Assembly (NCBI GenBank): GCA_030149175.1
Contig: JASBSA010000099.1
Span: 1 to 64,000 of the forward strand
DNA from: Winogradskyella sp.
GTDB lineage: Bacteria > Bacteroidota > Bacteroidia > Flavobacteriales > Flavobacteriaceae
DNA: 64,000 nt
Direction of reading: 5' to 3'
Shown here: positions 1 to 9,023 of the stretch, in pieces
Layout of the letters: the number at the start of each line of letters is the position of its first letter
Position numbering within the stretch: the stretch's first letter is position 1
Translations under genes and position numbers: made by a program
Notes under the pieces: generated by a model
What the model saw: the letters and a program-made list of their open reading frames with translations, nothing else
What the model was told of the DNA's origin: nothing
Database searches by the model: none

Positions 1-74
1 ACAGGTGTTTTGTGAATAAATGGTTTTATTCTTTGGTGGGTTTGTATGAGAAGTTCTTTGTTCATTCAAAAAAA

Positions 75-100
75 GATTCCTGCCTACGCAGGAATGACAA
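75..100. repeat. Dispersed palindromic repeat gattcctgcctacgcaggaatgacaa
   Basis: ATTCCTGC/GCAGGAAT hairpin plus TGACAA tail; related copies elsewhere in the window. Confidence 0.85.
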
Positions 101-104
101 AACT

Positions 105-884
105 TTATTTTCCTTTAAAAGTTGGTTTACGTTTTTCTACAAAAGCTGAAACGCCTTCTTCGTAATCTTCGGTTTGAGCTGCTTCTATTTGTAATTTTGA
201 CTCTAATGCTAGTTGATCTTCTAAATTATTGGTTAAAGATTGATTGAAAGCTTCCTTAATTTTTCCTAAAGCTAATGTTGCCATATTAGCGAGTTTTAAG
301 GCTAGTTTATTTACTTCCTCTTCAAAACTTTCTAAGGGCAAAACTTTGTAAATCATTCCTATTTTTTCGGCTTCATCGGCTGAAACCTTATCTCCTAACA
401 TTGCTAAAGCTGATGCTTTTTGAAAGCCTATTAATCGTGGTAAAAAGAACGTTCCTGCGCTATCAGGTATCAAACCAATTAAACTAAAGGCTTGAATGAA
501 GCTTACTTTTTCGTGTGCCACGACGATATCACAAGCCAACGCAATATTAGCTCCTGCTCCTGCCGCTACACCATTTACAGCACCAATAACTGGTTTCTTA
601 ATGTTTCTAATTCTGGTGATGATTGGGTTGTAATGTTCCTCTAGAATTTTCTTAAACCCTGGATTTAGTTCGGGACTTGTAACTTCCTTTAAGTCTTGAC
701 CTGCACAAAACGCTTTTCCGTTTCCAGTTAAAACAATAGCTCTTACTTCTGGATTGCTTTCACAGTCATCTAAAACTGATTGAAGTTTTAAGGCCATTTC
801 GCGGTTGAAGCTATTAAAGACTTCTGGTCTATTTAAATTAAGCCAAGCAATGTTATTCTCTATTTTCGATTGAATCGAACTCAT
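105..884 (-). CDS. paaG: Enoyl-CoA hydratase/isomerase, PaaG-type, last gene of the paa operon
   Basis: Crotonase motifs (GNGKAFCAGQDL, AAGAGANIALACDIV, PDSAGTFFLPRLIG); next to paaABCDE. Confidence 0.9.
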   Translation of the reverse strand: MSSIQSKIENNIAWLNLNRPEVFNSFNREMALKLQSVLDDCESNPEVRAIVLTGNGKAFCAGQDLKEVTSPELNPGFKKILEEHYNPIITRIRNIKKPVIGAVNGVAAGAGANIALACDIVVAHEKVSFIQAFSLIGLIPDSAGTFFLPRLIGFQKASALAMLGDKVSADEAEKIGMIYKVLPLESFEEEVNKLALKLANMATLALGKIKEAFNQSLTNNLEDQLALESKLQIEAAQTEDYEEGVSAFVEKRKPTFKGK

Positions 885-887
885 ATT

Positions 888-1250
888 TTAAGGTAATTTG
901 AAATGTGGATTATAAATAATTCCTATTATATTTTCCCAAGGATCTTTAACCGTTGCCACCATAATATCCTCTCCTACATTATGAGGTGCTTCGTGTTCAG
1001 CAGCTCCTAAGCTGATTAACTCGTGATACGCTTCTTGAATATTTTCTACGCCCCAATATGATAGAACATTGTCACCTTTTTGAGATTCGTCTGGCAACAA
1101 TCCTAATTCGTAACCACCAATATTAAAGCCCACATAAAAGGGCTCATCAAAATACGGTTGTGTTTTAAATGCTTTGGAATACCATTCTTTAGCATCTTTT
1201 AAACTTGCAACTTTATATATTGTTGTTCGTAATCCCTTCATTTCAAACAT
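888..1250 (-). CDS. VOC/glyoxalase-family protein inside the paa operon
   Basis: 120 aa with VOC-like pattern (TTIYKVASLKDAKEWYSKAF, VGFNIGGYELGLLPDE, VKDPWENIIGIIYNP); start overlaps the paaD 3' end. Confidence 0.75.
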   Translation of the reverse strand: MFEMKGLRTTIYKVASLKDAKEWYSKAFKTQPYFDEPFYVGFNIGGYELGLLPDESQKGDNVLSYWGVENIQEAYHELISLGAAEHEAPHNVGEDIMVATVKDPWENIIGIIYNPHFKLP

Positions 1251-1774
1251 TTAAAATAATCAAAGGGTTCTAGGCAGTCCTCACACTGAAATTGTGCTTT
1301 GCAGGCTGTAGAACCAAATTGACTTATCATTTTTGTATTTGTGCTTCCGCATTGCGGACACTTCACTAATTTTTTTCCTTCTAACAACACCAATTTATCA
1401 GACTCAGCATCTAATGGTGCTGCGATTCCGTAATCTTCCAAAGCTTTTCTACCTCTTGGTGTAATCCAATCGGTTGTCCAGGCTGGATGTAAAATCAAAT
1501 CTACTTCTGCCGTATAACCTGCTTTTTGCATAGCCCGTTTGATATCGTCTCCGATAACATCCATTGCAGGACAGCCACTGTAGGTTGGTGCGATTTCGAT
1601 TTTCACAAGGTTGTTTTCGATAACCGCAGAACGTACAACTCCCATATCCATGATTGACAATACTGGGATTTCTGGATCTGATATAGACTCTAGAATTGAG
1701 ACCAAAGCCCCATCCACCTTCCCCAAAAGGGAAGAGTTATCACTCGGCTGTAATATTTGATTTTCTTTACTCAT
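1238..1774 (-). CDS. paaD: 1,2-phenylacetyl-CoA epoxidase subunit PaaD
   Basis: DPEIPVLSIMDMGVVR, PTYSGCPAM, PAWTTDWITPRGR, CPQCGSTNT, EFGSTACKA-like and EPFDYFKC motifs. Confidence 0.95.
   Translation of the reverse strand: MSKENQILQPSDNSSLLGKVDGALVSILESISDPEIPVLSIMDMGVVRSAVIENNLVKIEIAPTYSGCPAMDVIGDDIKRAMQKAGYTAEVDLILHPAWTTDWITPRGRKALEDYGIAAPLDAESDKLVLLEGKKLVKCPQCGSTNTKMISQFGSTACKAQFQCEDCLEPFDYFKCLK
1702..1738. repeat. Dispersed repeat (tcttcccttttggggaaggtggatggggctttgg on minus) lying inside the paaD coding sequence
   Basis: Matches the inverted copy at 1781-1815. Confidence 0.75.
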
Positions 1775-1780
1775 ATTTTT

Positions 1781-1815
1781 ATTCTTCCCTTTGGGAAGAC
1801 TGATATGGGCTTTTT
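1781..1815. repeat. Dispersed repeat attcttccctttgggaagactgatatgggcttttt in the paaC-paaD gap
   Basis: Inverted relative to 1702-1738. Confidence 0.75.
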
Positions 1816-2570
1816 TACCATTCCATATTTGGATAGGTACGTTGCATGTATTGTAATTCTGCTAGCAAGTAACCCATGTGTTCAGTATGAATACCTTGTT
1901 TCCCACCTTTCTGAAAATATTTACTTTCCGGCACGCTTAATGTTGCTTCTTCTAAAACTGAATTTACTTCTTCGTAATAAGCGCCTTTTAATTTAGTGAC
2001 ATCTACGCCAACACCTTCAGCAACCATAGCTTCATCAGCTTCGGTTTGATGAAATAATTCATCTGTATAGGTCCACAAATCGTTTATTGCGGTTTGAATA
2101 CGACTATGGCTTTCTTCGGTACCATCTCCTAATCGATTAATCCAATCAGATGAGAAACGCTTATGGTAACTTACTTCCTTGATGGATTTTTTTGCAATTG
2201 CAGACAGATTTAAATCGGTACTTTTTTCTAATTCGGTTAGCATTAAAAAATGATACACATCGAATAAGAACTGCCTTGCCATTGTATATCCAAAATCGGT
2301 ATTTGGTTGTTCTACCAATAACACATTAAAGTATTCGCTTTCTTTGCGAAGCATGGCAATATCATCTTCTGTTCTACCATCACCTGCAATTTTTGCCGCA
2401 TATTGATAATAACTACGCACTTGCCCTAATAAATCTAGTGACATATTGGTGCACGCGATATCGGTTTCTAAACTTGGTCCGTGACCGCAAAGTTCTCCTA
2501 ATCGCTGACCCAGAATGAGGCTATTATCTGCGATGCCTAGGATGTAGTTGTATAGGTTTTTGTTTTTCAT
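1815..2570 (-). CDS. paaC: 1,2-phenylacetyl-CoA epoxidase subunit PaaC
   Basis: DNSLILGQRLGELCGHGPSLETDIACTNMSLDLLGQ; paa gene context. Confidence 0.95.
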   Translation of the reverse strand: MKNKNLYNYILGIADNSLILGQRLGELCGHGPSLETDIACTNMSLDLLGQVRSYYQYAAKIAGDGRTEDDIAMLRKESEYFNVLLVEQPNTDFGYTMARQFLFDVYHFLMLTELEKSTDLNLSAIAKKSIKEVSYHKRFSSDWINRLGDGTEESHSRIQTAINDLWTYTDELFHQTEADEAMVAEGVGVDVTKLKGAYYEEVNSVLEEATLSVPESKYFQKGGKQGIHTEHMGYLLAELQYMQRTYPNMEW

Positions 2571-2583
2571 TTTTAATCAAATT

Positions 2584-2695
2584 GAGACCTTTCGACTGTG
2601 CTCAAGGTGACATTTAACCCTAATAAATGAGATCCTGAAACAAGTTCAGGATGACAATTGTTTCCTCTTTAATTAGATTCCTGTTTTCACAGGAA
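2584..2695. repeat. Three different short palindromic repeats in the paaB-paaC gap
   Basis: gagacctttcgactgtgctcaaggtgaca, gagatcctgaaacaagttcaggatgacaa, agattcctgttttcacaggaa. Confidence 0.8.
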
Positions 2696-2697
2696 TT

Positions 2698-2988
2698 TTA
2701 CATATGCTTTACATCGTCTGGTAAATCGTAAAATGTTGGATGACGATAAACCTTGTCTTTTGCTGGTTCAAATAATTCGCCATTATGCTCTGGATTTGAT
2801 GCTGTAATATGTTTACTTTCTACAACCCAAATGCTTACGCCTTCATTACGTCTTGTATACACATCTCGTGCGTTTTCTAAGGCCATTTCCGCATCTGCTG
2901 CGTGAAGACTACCGAAATGACGATGTTCTAAACCGTTTTTACTTCTTACGAAGACTTCCCAAAGTGGCCAGTTCTTTTTATTAGACAT
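2698..2988 (-). CDS. paaB: 1,2-phenylacetyl-CoA epoxidase subunit PaaB
   Basis: WPLWEVFVRSKNGLEHRHFGSLHAADAEMALENARDVYTRR. Confidence 0.95.
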   Translation of the reverse strand: MSNKKNWPLWEVFVRSKNGLEHRHFGSLHAADAEMALENARDVYTRRNEGVSIWVVESKHITASNPEHNGELFEPAKDKVYRHPTFYDLPDDVKHM

Positions 2989-2993
2989 TTTTT

Positions 2994-3075
2994 ATAGTAT
3001 TGAGAAGTGAGTATTGCATATTGAGAACAAAAGGATTAACTATCTAAAATCTCATTACTAATATCTCACTACTAT
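2994..3075. repeat. Imperfect inverted repeat in the paaA-paaB gap
   Basis: tagtattgagaagtgagtattgcatattgaga ... tctcattactaatatctcactacta. Confidence 0.55.
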
Positions 3076-3080
3076 TTTGA

Positions 3081-4061
3081 TTAAACTGCTTCTTTTGCTT
3101 TTCTTTCTTGTTGTTTTTCAGCGTGAGCCATTGCTGCATCTCTCACCCATTCTCCACGCTCCCAGGCACCTACTCTGGCTTTCATTCGTTCTTTGTTCAT
3201 TGGTCCGTGACCTTTAACAACTTGCCAAAACTCATCCCAATTAATTTCTCCGAAGTCATAGCTTTGACGTTCTTCATTCCATTTTAAATCTGGATCTGGA
3301 ATTGTTAACCCTAAAATTTCAGCTTGTGGCACAGTTTGATCTATAAACTGTTGGCGGAGTTCGTCGTTGGTTTTACGCTTTAACTTCCACTTCATACTTT
3401 GTTCGGTATGTGTAGATTCTGCATCTGTTGGACCAAACATCATTAAACTTGGCCACCACCAACGGTTAAGCGCATCTTGAGCGAGTTCCTTCTGTTCTGC
3501 TGTTCCTTCACACAACTTCAACATAATTTCGTAACCTTGTCTCTGATGGAAACTTTCCTCTTTACACACACGTACCATTGCCCTAGCATAAGGACCAAAA
3601 GATGTGTTGCACAACGGTACTTGATTTATAATGGCTGCGCCATCTACCAACCAACCGATTGCTCCAATATCTGCCCAAGTAACTGTTGGATAATTGAAAA
3701 TGGAAGAATATTTTGCTTTACCAGAATGTAACTGCTCGTATAACTCGTCTCTAGAAATACCCAATGTTTCGCAAGCACTATACAAGTATAATCCGTGACC
3801 AGCTTCGTCTTGCACTTTTGCCAATAAGGCTACTTTGCGACGTAGAGATGGTGCTCGCGTAATCCAATTGCCTTCTGGCAACATCCCAACGATTTCGGAA
3901 TGCGCGTGCTGACTGATTTGTCTAATATGCGTTTGGCGATACTTTTCTGGCATCCAGTCTTTAGGTTCAATTTTTTCATCTCGCGCGATACGCGCTTCAA
4001 ATTCTGCTTCTAGGCTTCGACTACGCTCAGCCTCCATTTTTTTTATTTGATCTTCACTCAT
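3081..4061 (-). CDS. paaA: 1,2-phenylacetyl-CoA epoxidase subunit PaaA
   Basis: Ferritin-like di-iron motifs ([26 protein letters not shown]) and PaaA-type sequence. Confidence 0.96.
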   Translation of the reverse strand: MSEDQIKKMEAERSRSLEAEFEARIARDEKIEPKDWMPEKYRQTHIRQISQHAHSEIVGMLPEGNWITRAPSLRRKVALLAKVQDEAGHGLYLYSACETLGISRDELYEQLHSGKAKYSSIFNYPTVTWADIGAIGWLVDGAAIINQVPLCNTSFGPYARAMVRVCKEESFHQRQGYEIMLKLCEGTAEQKELAQDALNRWWWPSLMMFGPTDAESTHTEQSMKWKLKRKTNDELRQQFIDQTVPQAEILGLTIPDPDLKWNEERQSYDFGEINWDEFWQVVKGHGPMNKERMKARVGAWERGEWVRDAAMAHAEKQQERKAKEAV

Positions 4062-4133
4062 CTTTTTAGTTTTTTGCTATTAGCTTTTCGCTTTTAGCTA
4101 GTGAAACTTATTTCTCTTTTTCAATATGTTTTT

Positions 4134-4162
4134 AGATTCCGGTTACGATCGGAATAACAATT
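4134..4162. repeat. Dispersed palindromic repeat agattccggttacgatcggaataacaatt in the paaA-paaE gap
   Basis: ATTCCG/CGGAAT hairpin with AACAA tail, same architecture as 75-100. Confidence 0.75.
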
Positions 4163-4166
4163 CTTT

Positions 4167-5240
4167 TTATACATCAAAATCAACAACCACTTTTTTGGTT
4201 CTTGGTACGGCCTGACAGCTTAACACATAATTTTGCGCTACCTCATCTTCTTCTAACGCGTAATTAATTTTCATTTCAACTTCACCTTCCATAACCTGAC
4301 ATTTGCACGTACTACAAACGCCTCCTTTACAAGCAAATGGCAAATCTGCTCCAGCTGTTAAAGCACCATCCAAAATATTATCATCGTCTTGTTGCATCAC
4401 AAAATGGAACTCTTTTCCACCATCAATAATGACAACTTCAACACCATCGATTTTTTGTTCCGAAAGTCGCTCTGCGCGTTTTTTATCTTCTTCAGTAAGG
4501 CCTTTAATAAATAATTCGAAATGAATTAAGTTCTTTGGCAAACCAGCTTTTTCTAGATAATTACTCACGTAATTCACCATATCTTCTGGACCACACAAAA
4601 ACACTTCACTAGTATCTGGAATATCAATAAATGTTTTAGTGAGCACTTCCATTTTTTCATCGTCAAAACGTCCATTGAACAACTCTATATCTCGCTTTTC
4701 CTTGGTTAGGAAATAATAGATTTCCAACCTCCCGAAATACGTGTTTCTTAATTGCTCTAGCTCTTCCTTAAAGATAATGGATTTTGCGGTTTTATTCACA
4801 TAAAACAGTTTGCAAGTTGAATTTGGCTCTGCAACCAAATGCGCCTTTATCATAGAAAGAATTGGCGTAATTCCACTTCCTGCAGCAAAGAACAAGTAGT
4901 TTTTGGCCTTATCAGCATTACACTCGACTCCGAATGTTCCGCTCGGCACCATTACTTCGAGTTCATCTCCTGTTTTTAACGTAGAGTTTACGAAAGTTGA
5001 AAACTTACCTCCGGGAATTTCCTTTACAGCTACTTTCCATTCGTTATCAAAAGGACTTGAACACAATGAATACGAACGACGTACATCTTCACCGTTGATT
5101 AAAGTTTTGAGCGTTAAGTGCTGTCCTTGCGAGAATTTAAATTGATCCTGTAACGCTTCCGGAACATCAAAAGCCACAACTGAAGTATCTTTTGTTTCCT
5201 TATAAATATCCTTAATTCTTAATTTATAAAAATCTGCCAT
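4167..5240 (-). CDS. paaE: 1,2-phenylacetyl-CoA epoxidase reductase PaaE
   Basis: FNR-like domain (RRSYSLCSSP, AAGSGITPILSM) plus C-terminal 2Fe-2S ferredoxin domain (CKGGVCSTCKCQVMEG). Confidence 0.94.
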   Translation of the reverse strand: MADFYKLRIKDIYKETKDTSVVAFDVPEALQDQFKFSQGQHLTLKTLINGEDVRRSYSLCSSPFDNEWKVAVKEIPGGKFSTFVNSTLKTGDELEVMVPSGTFGVECNADKAKNYLFFAAGSGITPILSMIKAHLVAEPNSTCKLFYVNKTAKSIIFKEELEQLRNTYFGRLEIYYFLTKEKRDIELFNGRFDDEKMEVLTKTFIDIPDTSEVFLCGPEDMVNYVSNYLEKAGLPKNLIHFELFIKGLTEEDKKRAERLSEQKIDGVEVVIIDGGKEFHFVMQQDDDNILDGALTAGADLPFACKGGVCSTCKCQVMEGEVEMKINYALEEDEVAQNYVLSCQAVPRTKKVVVDFDV

Positions 5241-5279
5241 TAAGAGTAAATGTCTATAACTAGATTACTTTTAAGTTTG

Positions 5280-5333
5280 TATTCGAAATCGTTTTCGAAT
5301 AACGAACCAAAAAAAACTAACATTTGTTAGTTT
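5280..5333. promoter_or_regulatory. Two dyads between tetR and paaE: ATTCGAAA-TCGT-TTTCGAAT (5281-5300) and AAACTAACA-TT-TGTTAGTTT (5314-5333); probable TetR operator and paaE promoter region
   Basis: Perfect 8-bp and 9-bp inverted arms read directly; TTTG-N20-TAGTTTT on the minus strand resembles a Bacteroidetes promoter and overlaps the second dyad. Confidence 0.7.
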
Positions 5334-5354
5334 GCTTGACAAATTTACAAAAAA

Positions 5355-5933
5355 TTAATTGATTTTTTTGTTAATTCCTTTAACAAGGACCGTACTTAAT
5401 TGTTGTGACAATTTTTCTGGGTTTAAGTAGTCCTTTTTAGGAATCCAAAGGTATAATGATCGTAATGTAGACAAGATTGAAAACAACATTATCTCGATAT
5501 TTTCATCAATGATCTCATCGTTCTTTACACCTTCGGCTATGATATGTCGCAATTCCTCTTCGTAATTGGAACGTAGTTTTAGGTAATAGTCTCGTCTTTC
5601 TTCTAAGTGCATCCAATCATTATTTAAGGATGCCATACCATACGTGTTCTGAGAGGTAATGTTAACGTGAAGCTTTACAACCTCTTCTATTTTTTCGATA
5701 CTGGATGTGTTAGATTGTTGAATTAACTCCAAACCTTGGGTAAACTCTTCTGCCAATGAAATGATAATTTCCTTTAGAATTTCTTGTTTGGACTTAATGT
5801 GATTATAAAGACTTGCTGCTTTTATTCCCATTGCTGACGCCAAATCGCGCATGGTTACAGCACTATAACCTCTTTCTTTAAATAGCTTGGCCGCAGTGTT
5901 GATTATTTCGTCTTTACGAGTTTCGGTTTTCAA
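5355..5933 (-). CDS. TetR/AcrR-family transcriptional regulator of the paa operon
   Basis: TetR HTH (IINTAAKLFKERGYSAVTMRDLASAMGIKAASLYNHIKSKQEIL); first gene of the minus-strand paa cluster. Confidence 0.9.
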   Translation of the reverse strand: MKTETRKDEIINTAAKLFKERGYSAVTMRDLASAMGIKAASLYNHIKSKQEILKEIIISLAEEFTQGLELIQQSNTSSIEKIEEVVKLHVNITSQNTYGMASLNNDWMHLEERRDYYLKLRSNYEEELRHIIAEGVKNDEIIDENIEIMLFSILSTLRSLYLWIPKKDYLNPEKLSQQLSTVLVKGINKKIN

Positions 5934-5981
5934 TTTTAGGAAGTGATTAATTCAACGTAAATTTATACAAAAAGAAAAACT

Positions 5982-6287
5982 ATGGGATTTTTTGATTTTA
6001 TTTTTGGCACTAAGAAGCGACAAGTTGCAGAATTTTTAGAAAGTGGCGCTGTGATCTTGGACGTTCGCAGTCAAAGCGAATGGGATGCTGGACACATTGA
6101 AAATGCTTTGCACATTCCGATAGACGAACTTAGCAATAGAGTTGAGGAAGTAAGGAAACTTAACAAACCAGTGATAGCTTGCTGTGCTAGTGGCGTACGT
6201 TCCGCTAAGGCTGCTAAATTTTTAAATATGAATAATATTGAAGCCACCAATGGTGGTGGATGGGTTTCTTTGAGAAACAAGTTATAA
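5982..6287 (+). CDS. Rhodanese-like domain protein
   Basis: VILDVRSQSEWDAGHIENALHIP and active-site CCASGVRS. Confidence 0.9.
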   Translation: MGFFDFIFGTKKRQVAEFLESGAVILDVRSQSEWDAGHIENALHIPIDELSNRVEEVRKLNKPVIACCASGVRSAKAAKFLNMNNIEATNGGGWVSLRNKL

Positions 6288-6896
6288 CTTCAAATTATTT
6301 AAGCCATCCAAGCTCTCGATAGGTGTTTGGTTATATTCTAATTTCCAGCCCAATGAGTTAGTTAGGATGTAGAATTTAGACAATTCGCTAAGCAATCTAT
6401 TTTGAGCATTTGATTTTAAATCTGATACTTCGATTTTCTTCATTAAGGATTTTTTTACGATTTCCTTTATATTGTTATAATCATCTGCTTCAAACTGATT
6501 TAAGAAATCAGCCTGGATATCGTAGTATTCTAAATCTGGGCTTATCTTTATTTCTTCCTTTGGTATATTAAGGATCCGAAGGATTTTGTTTTCATCATCA
6601 ATTTCATACTCTATCTTGCTTAAATCGAAACCAACCGTAACATCTGCATTTACAATGACAATAGCTTGCTTTTTAGCTTCTAAGAAATCACCAAAAACTG
6701 CCTTGGAATTTTTGTATGTAAACACTTCACTAAAATGCCCTTCGGTCACTACCAACTTACTCACATTTTTAAGCTGCTCCTGAATAAGTGCAGAGTTTTC
6801 TTTAAGGATAATTTGATCTTTCTTCTTGTCACCACAATACTTAAAAGTAAAAAGTATAACGAGGGTAACAACGACTCCGAATAAGATTTTTCTCAT
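6282..6896 (-). CDS. DUF4230-like membrane-anchored protein
   Basis: N-terminal TM segment and a family pattern I associate with DUF4230; no database check. Confidence 0.6.
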   Translation of the reverse strand: MRKILFGVVVTLVILFTFKYCGDKKKDQIILKENSALIQEQLKNVSKLVVTEGHFSEVFTYKNSKAVFGDFLEAKKQAIVIVNADVTVGFDLSKIEYEIDDENKILRILNIPKEEIKISPDLEYYDIQADFLNQFEADDYNNIKEIVKKSLMKKIEVSDLKSNAQNRLLSELSKFYILTNSLGWKLEYNQTPIESLDGLNNLKL

Positions 6897-6980
6897 ATGC
6901 TAATTTAAAGAATTATATGCTTAGTAAACTTTTTACAGTAATAATAACTCATCAAATAATTGTAAATTAGAAAACTAAAT

Positions 6981-8771
6981 TTGTTTAAGATGACAATAAT
7001 GAAATTTTCACCATTATATTTTACAATCACCTTCTTACTATTGCTTACTAGCTCTTGTTCAGAAACCTCAAAAGAAACCGCAACTATGCTTGTTTATGGC
7101 GGAACGATATACACTGTTGATTCTACCTCAACCACAGTACAGGCTGTTGCAATTAAAAACAATATAATACTCTATGCGGGAAACTTGTCTGGAGCAGAAC
7201 AATACAAAACTGAGGAAACCAAAGTTTTAGATTTAAAAGGGAAAACTATGACACCTGGTTTTATAGAGGGCCATGGTCATTTTATGGGATTAGGGTATAA
7301 CGAGTTGAACCTAGACCTTATGAATACAAGTAGTTATCAAGACATTATAGATGCCGTAGCAGAGCGTGTTAAGACGGCAAAGCCAGGCGAATGGATAGTT
7401 GGAAGGGGTTGGCACCAAAGCAAATGGGACAGTATGCCATCTGAAGTTGTTCACGGTTTTCAGACACATCACCTACTAAGTGAGGTTTCGCCAGACAATC
7501 CCGTTTTTCTAAAACATGCAAGTGGACATGCAGGCTTTGCAAACTCAAAGGCAATGGAAATTGCAGGTCTAACAAATTTAGCCTTAGATGGAATTAAAAA
7601 ATTTGAAGTTGAAGGCGGCGAAATACTTGTTGATGCCCTAGGCAGACCAACTGGAATTTTCAATGAACGAGCCCAAACGTTAATTACACAACATATTCCC
7701 GAAAGAACACCAGAGTCTGATAAAAAAGCTTTTGAGCTTGCCATAAAGGCTTGTCACAAAAACGGTATAACAAGTTTTCATGATGCGGGAATCCCAAAAG
7801 AAACTATCGATTTATACGACGAAATGAAGTCTAATGGCAAGATGGACGTTAGAATATATGCTATGCTAACAGGCTGGGACAAAGATCTTTTAACTGATTG
7901 GTATAAAAAAGGAATTATGGTTGACGATGACCATCTCTTTACTATACGCTCAATAAAGCTTAATTGCGATGGAGCACTTGGCTCTCGTGGAGCCTGGCTA
8001 TTGGAACCTTACACAGACAGACCTGGTCATTTTGGACATGAAACCTTACCTATGGAGTTCGTTAAAGAAACTGCTGTAAGTGGGCTTAAAAATGGCTTTC
8101 AAGTATGCTCACATGCTATTGGAGATAGAGCTAATAGGGAAATATTAGACCGCTATGAAATTGCTTATAAAAGTTTACCTAACGCAACAAAAGACCACAG
8201 GTTTAGAATAGAACACGCGCAACATCTTCATCCAGAAGATATTCCTCGTTTTGCTGAGTTAAATGTTATACCTGCAATGCAAGCTGTACACATGTCGTCT
8301 GATAGACCTTGGGCCATAGATCGTTTAGGTGAAAAACGAATAAAAGAAGGTGCTTACATGTGGCAATCTTTACTACAAAGTGGTGTTCCTATAGTTAATG
8401 GGACTGATGTTCCTGTTGAACCCATAAACCCAATAGCTAGCTTTTACGCCAGTGTGAGTAGAAAAACATTAAAAGGTACTCCTGAAGGCGGATACGAACC
8501 AGACCAGAAAATGACCAGAGCACAAGCTTTGAAATCCTACACCTTAGATGCTGCTTATGGTGCTTTTGAAGAACATATTAAAGGCTCTATTTCCATCGGA
8601 AAGTTAGCGGACTTCACAATTTTTGATAATGATATAATGACCATTCCCGAAGATAAAATTCTAACCACTAAGGTTGTAATGACAATTTTTAATGGAGAAG
8701 TGGTTTATAATTCAGAGAAAAAAAACACTAGTTCTCTTCTCTTAATGAAGATCCAACTAATGTTTAAATAA
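6981..8771 (+). CDS. Amidohydrolase family lipoprotein (YtcJ-like)
   Basis: Lipobox-like LLLLTSSCS; TPGFIEGHGHF, NCDGALGSRGAWLLEPY, RIEHAQHL; true start may be M at 6999. Confidence 0.85.
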   Translation: MFKMTIMKFSPLYFTITFLLLLTSSCSETSKETATMLVYGGTIYTVDSTSTTVQAVAIKNNIILYAGNLSGAEQYKTEETKVLDLKGKTMTPGFIEGHGHFMGLGYNELNLDLMNTSSYQDIIDAVAERVKTAKPGEWIVGRGWHQSKWDSMPSEVVHGFQTHHLLSEVSPDNPVFLKHASGHAGFANSKAMEIAGLTNLALDGIKKFEVEGGEILVDALGRPTGIFNERAQTLITQHIPERTPESDKKAFELAIKACHKNGITSFHDAGIPKETIDLYDEMKSNGKMDVRIYAMLTGWDKDLLTDWYKKGIMVDDDHLFTIRSIKLNCDGALGSRGAWLLEPYTDRPGHFGHETLPMEFVKETAVSGLKNGFQVCSHAIGDRANREILDRYEIAYKSLPNATKDHRFRIEHAQHLHPEDIPRFAELNVIPAMQAVHMSSDRPWAIDRLGEKRIKEGAYMWQSLLQSGVPIVNGTDVPVEPINPIASFYASVSRKTLKGTPEGGYEPDQKMTRAQALKSYTLDAAYGAFEEHIKGSISIGKLADFTIFDNDIMTIPEDKILTTKVVMTIFNGEVVYNSEKKNTSSLLLMKIQLMFK

Positions 8772-8958
8772 TGATTAATAGCAATACAAAAATAGAATAC
8801 TTCTTTTCATTTAAGATTATCTAATTCTTATCAATATATTAATTGTTTATTATGCTATTTAACTTCAACGATATTTAAAAACTTATGTCGATGAGATAGT
8901 TTTTTCAACCTAAAAAAAAGTATTCTACCTTAAAAAAACCTGTGCCCTATTGGCATAA

Positions 8959-8977
8959 ATTATCTTTGTCGTAAGTA
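8959..8977 (+). promoter_or_regulatory. Probable promoter (TATCTTTG -7 box) with extended match ATTATCTTTGTCGTAAGTA
   Basis: TAnnTTTG-type -7 element; 17/19 match to 11979-11997. Confidence 0.45.
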
Positions 8978-9023
8978 TTTGAATGAATACTATTTGTTTC
9001 CCCAAAAACAAAGCCTACTTATT

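Noticed and set aside
1757-1996. 79-aa plus-strand ORF
   Set aside because: Antisense to paaC/paaD and made partly of a dispersed repeat.
3477-3731. 84-aa plus-strand ORF (and similar small antisense ORFs such as 4303-4524, 4903-5145, 7369-7575, 7469-7744, 13846-14130, 18825-19196, 24209-24586, 33131-33622, 59289-59537)
   Set aside because: All lie antisense within well-supported genes and show no protein-family features.
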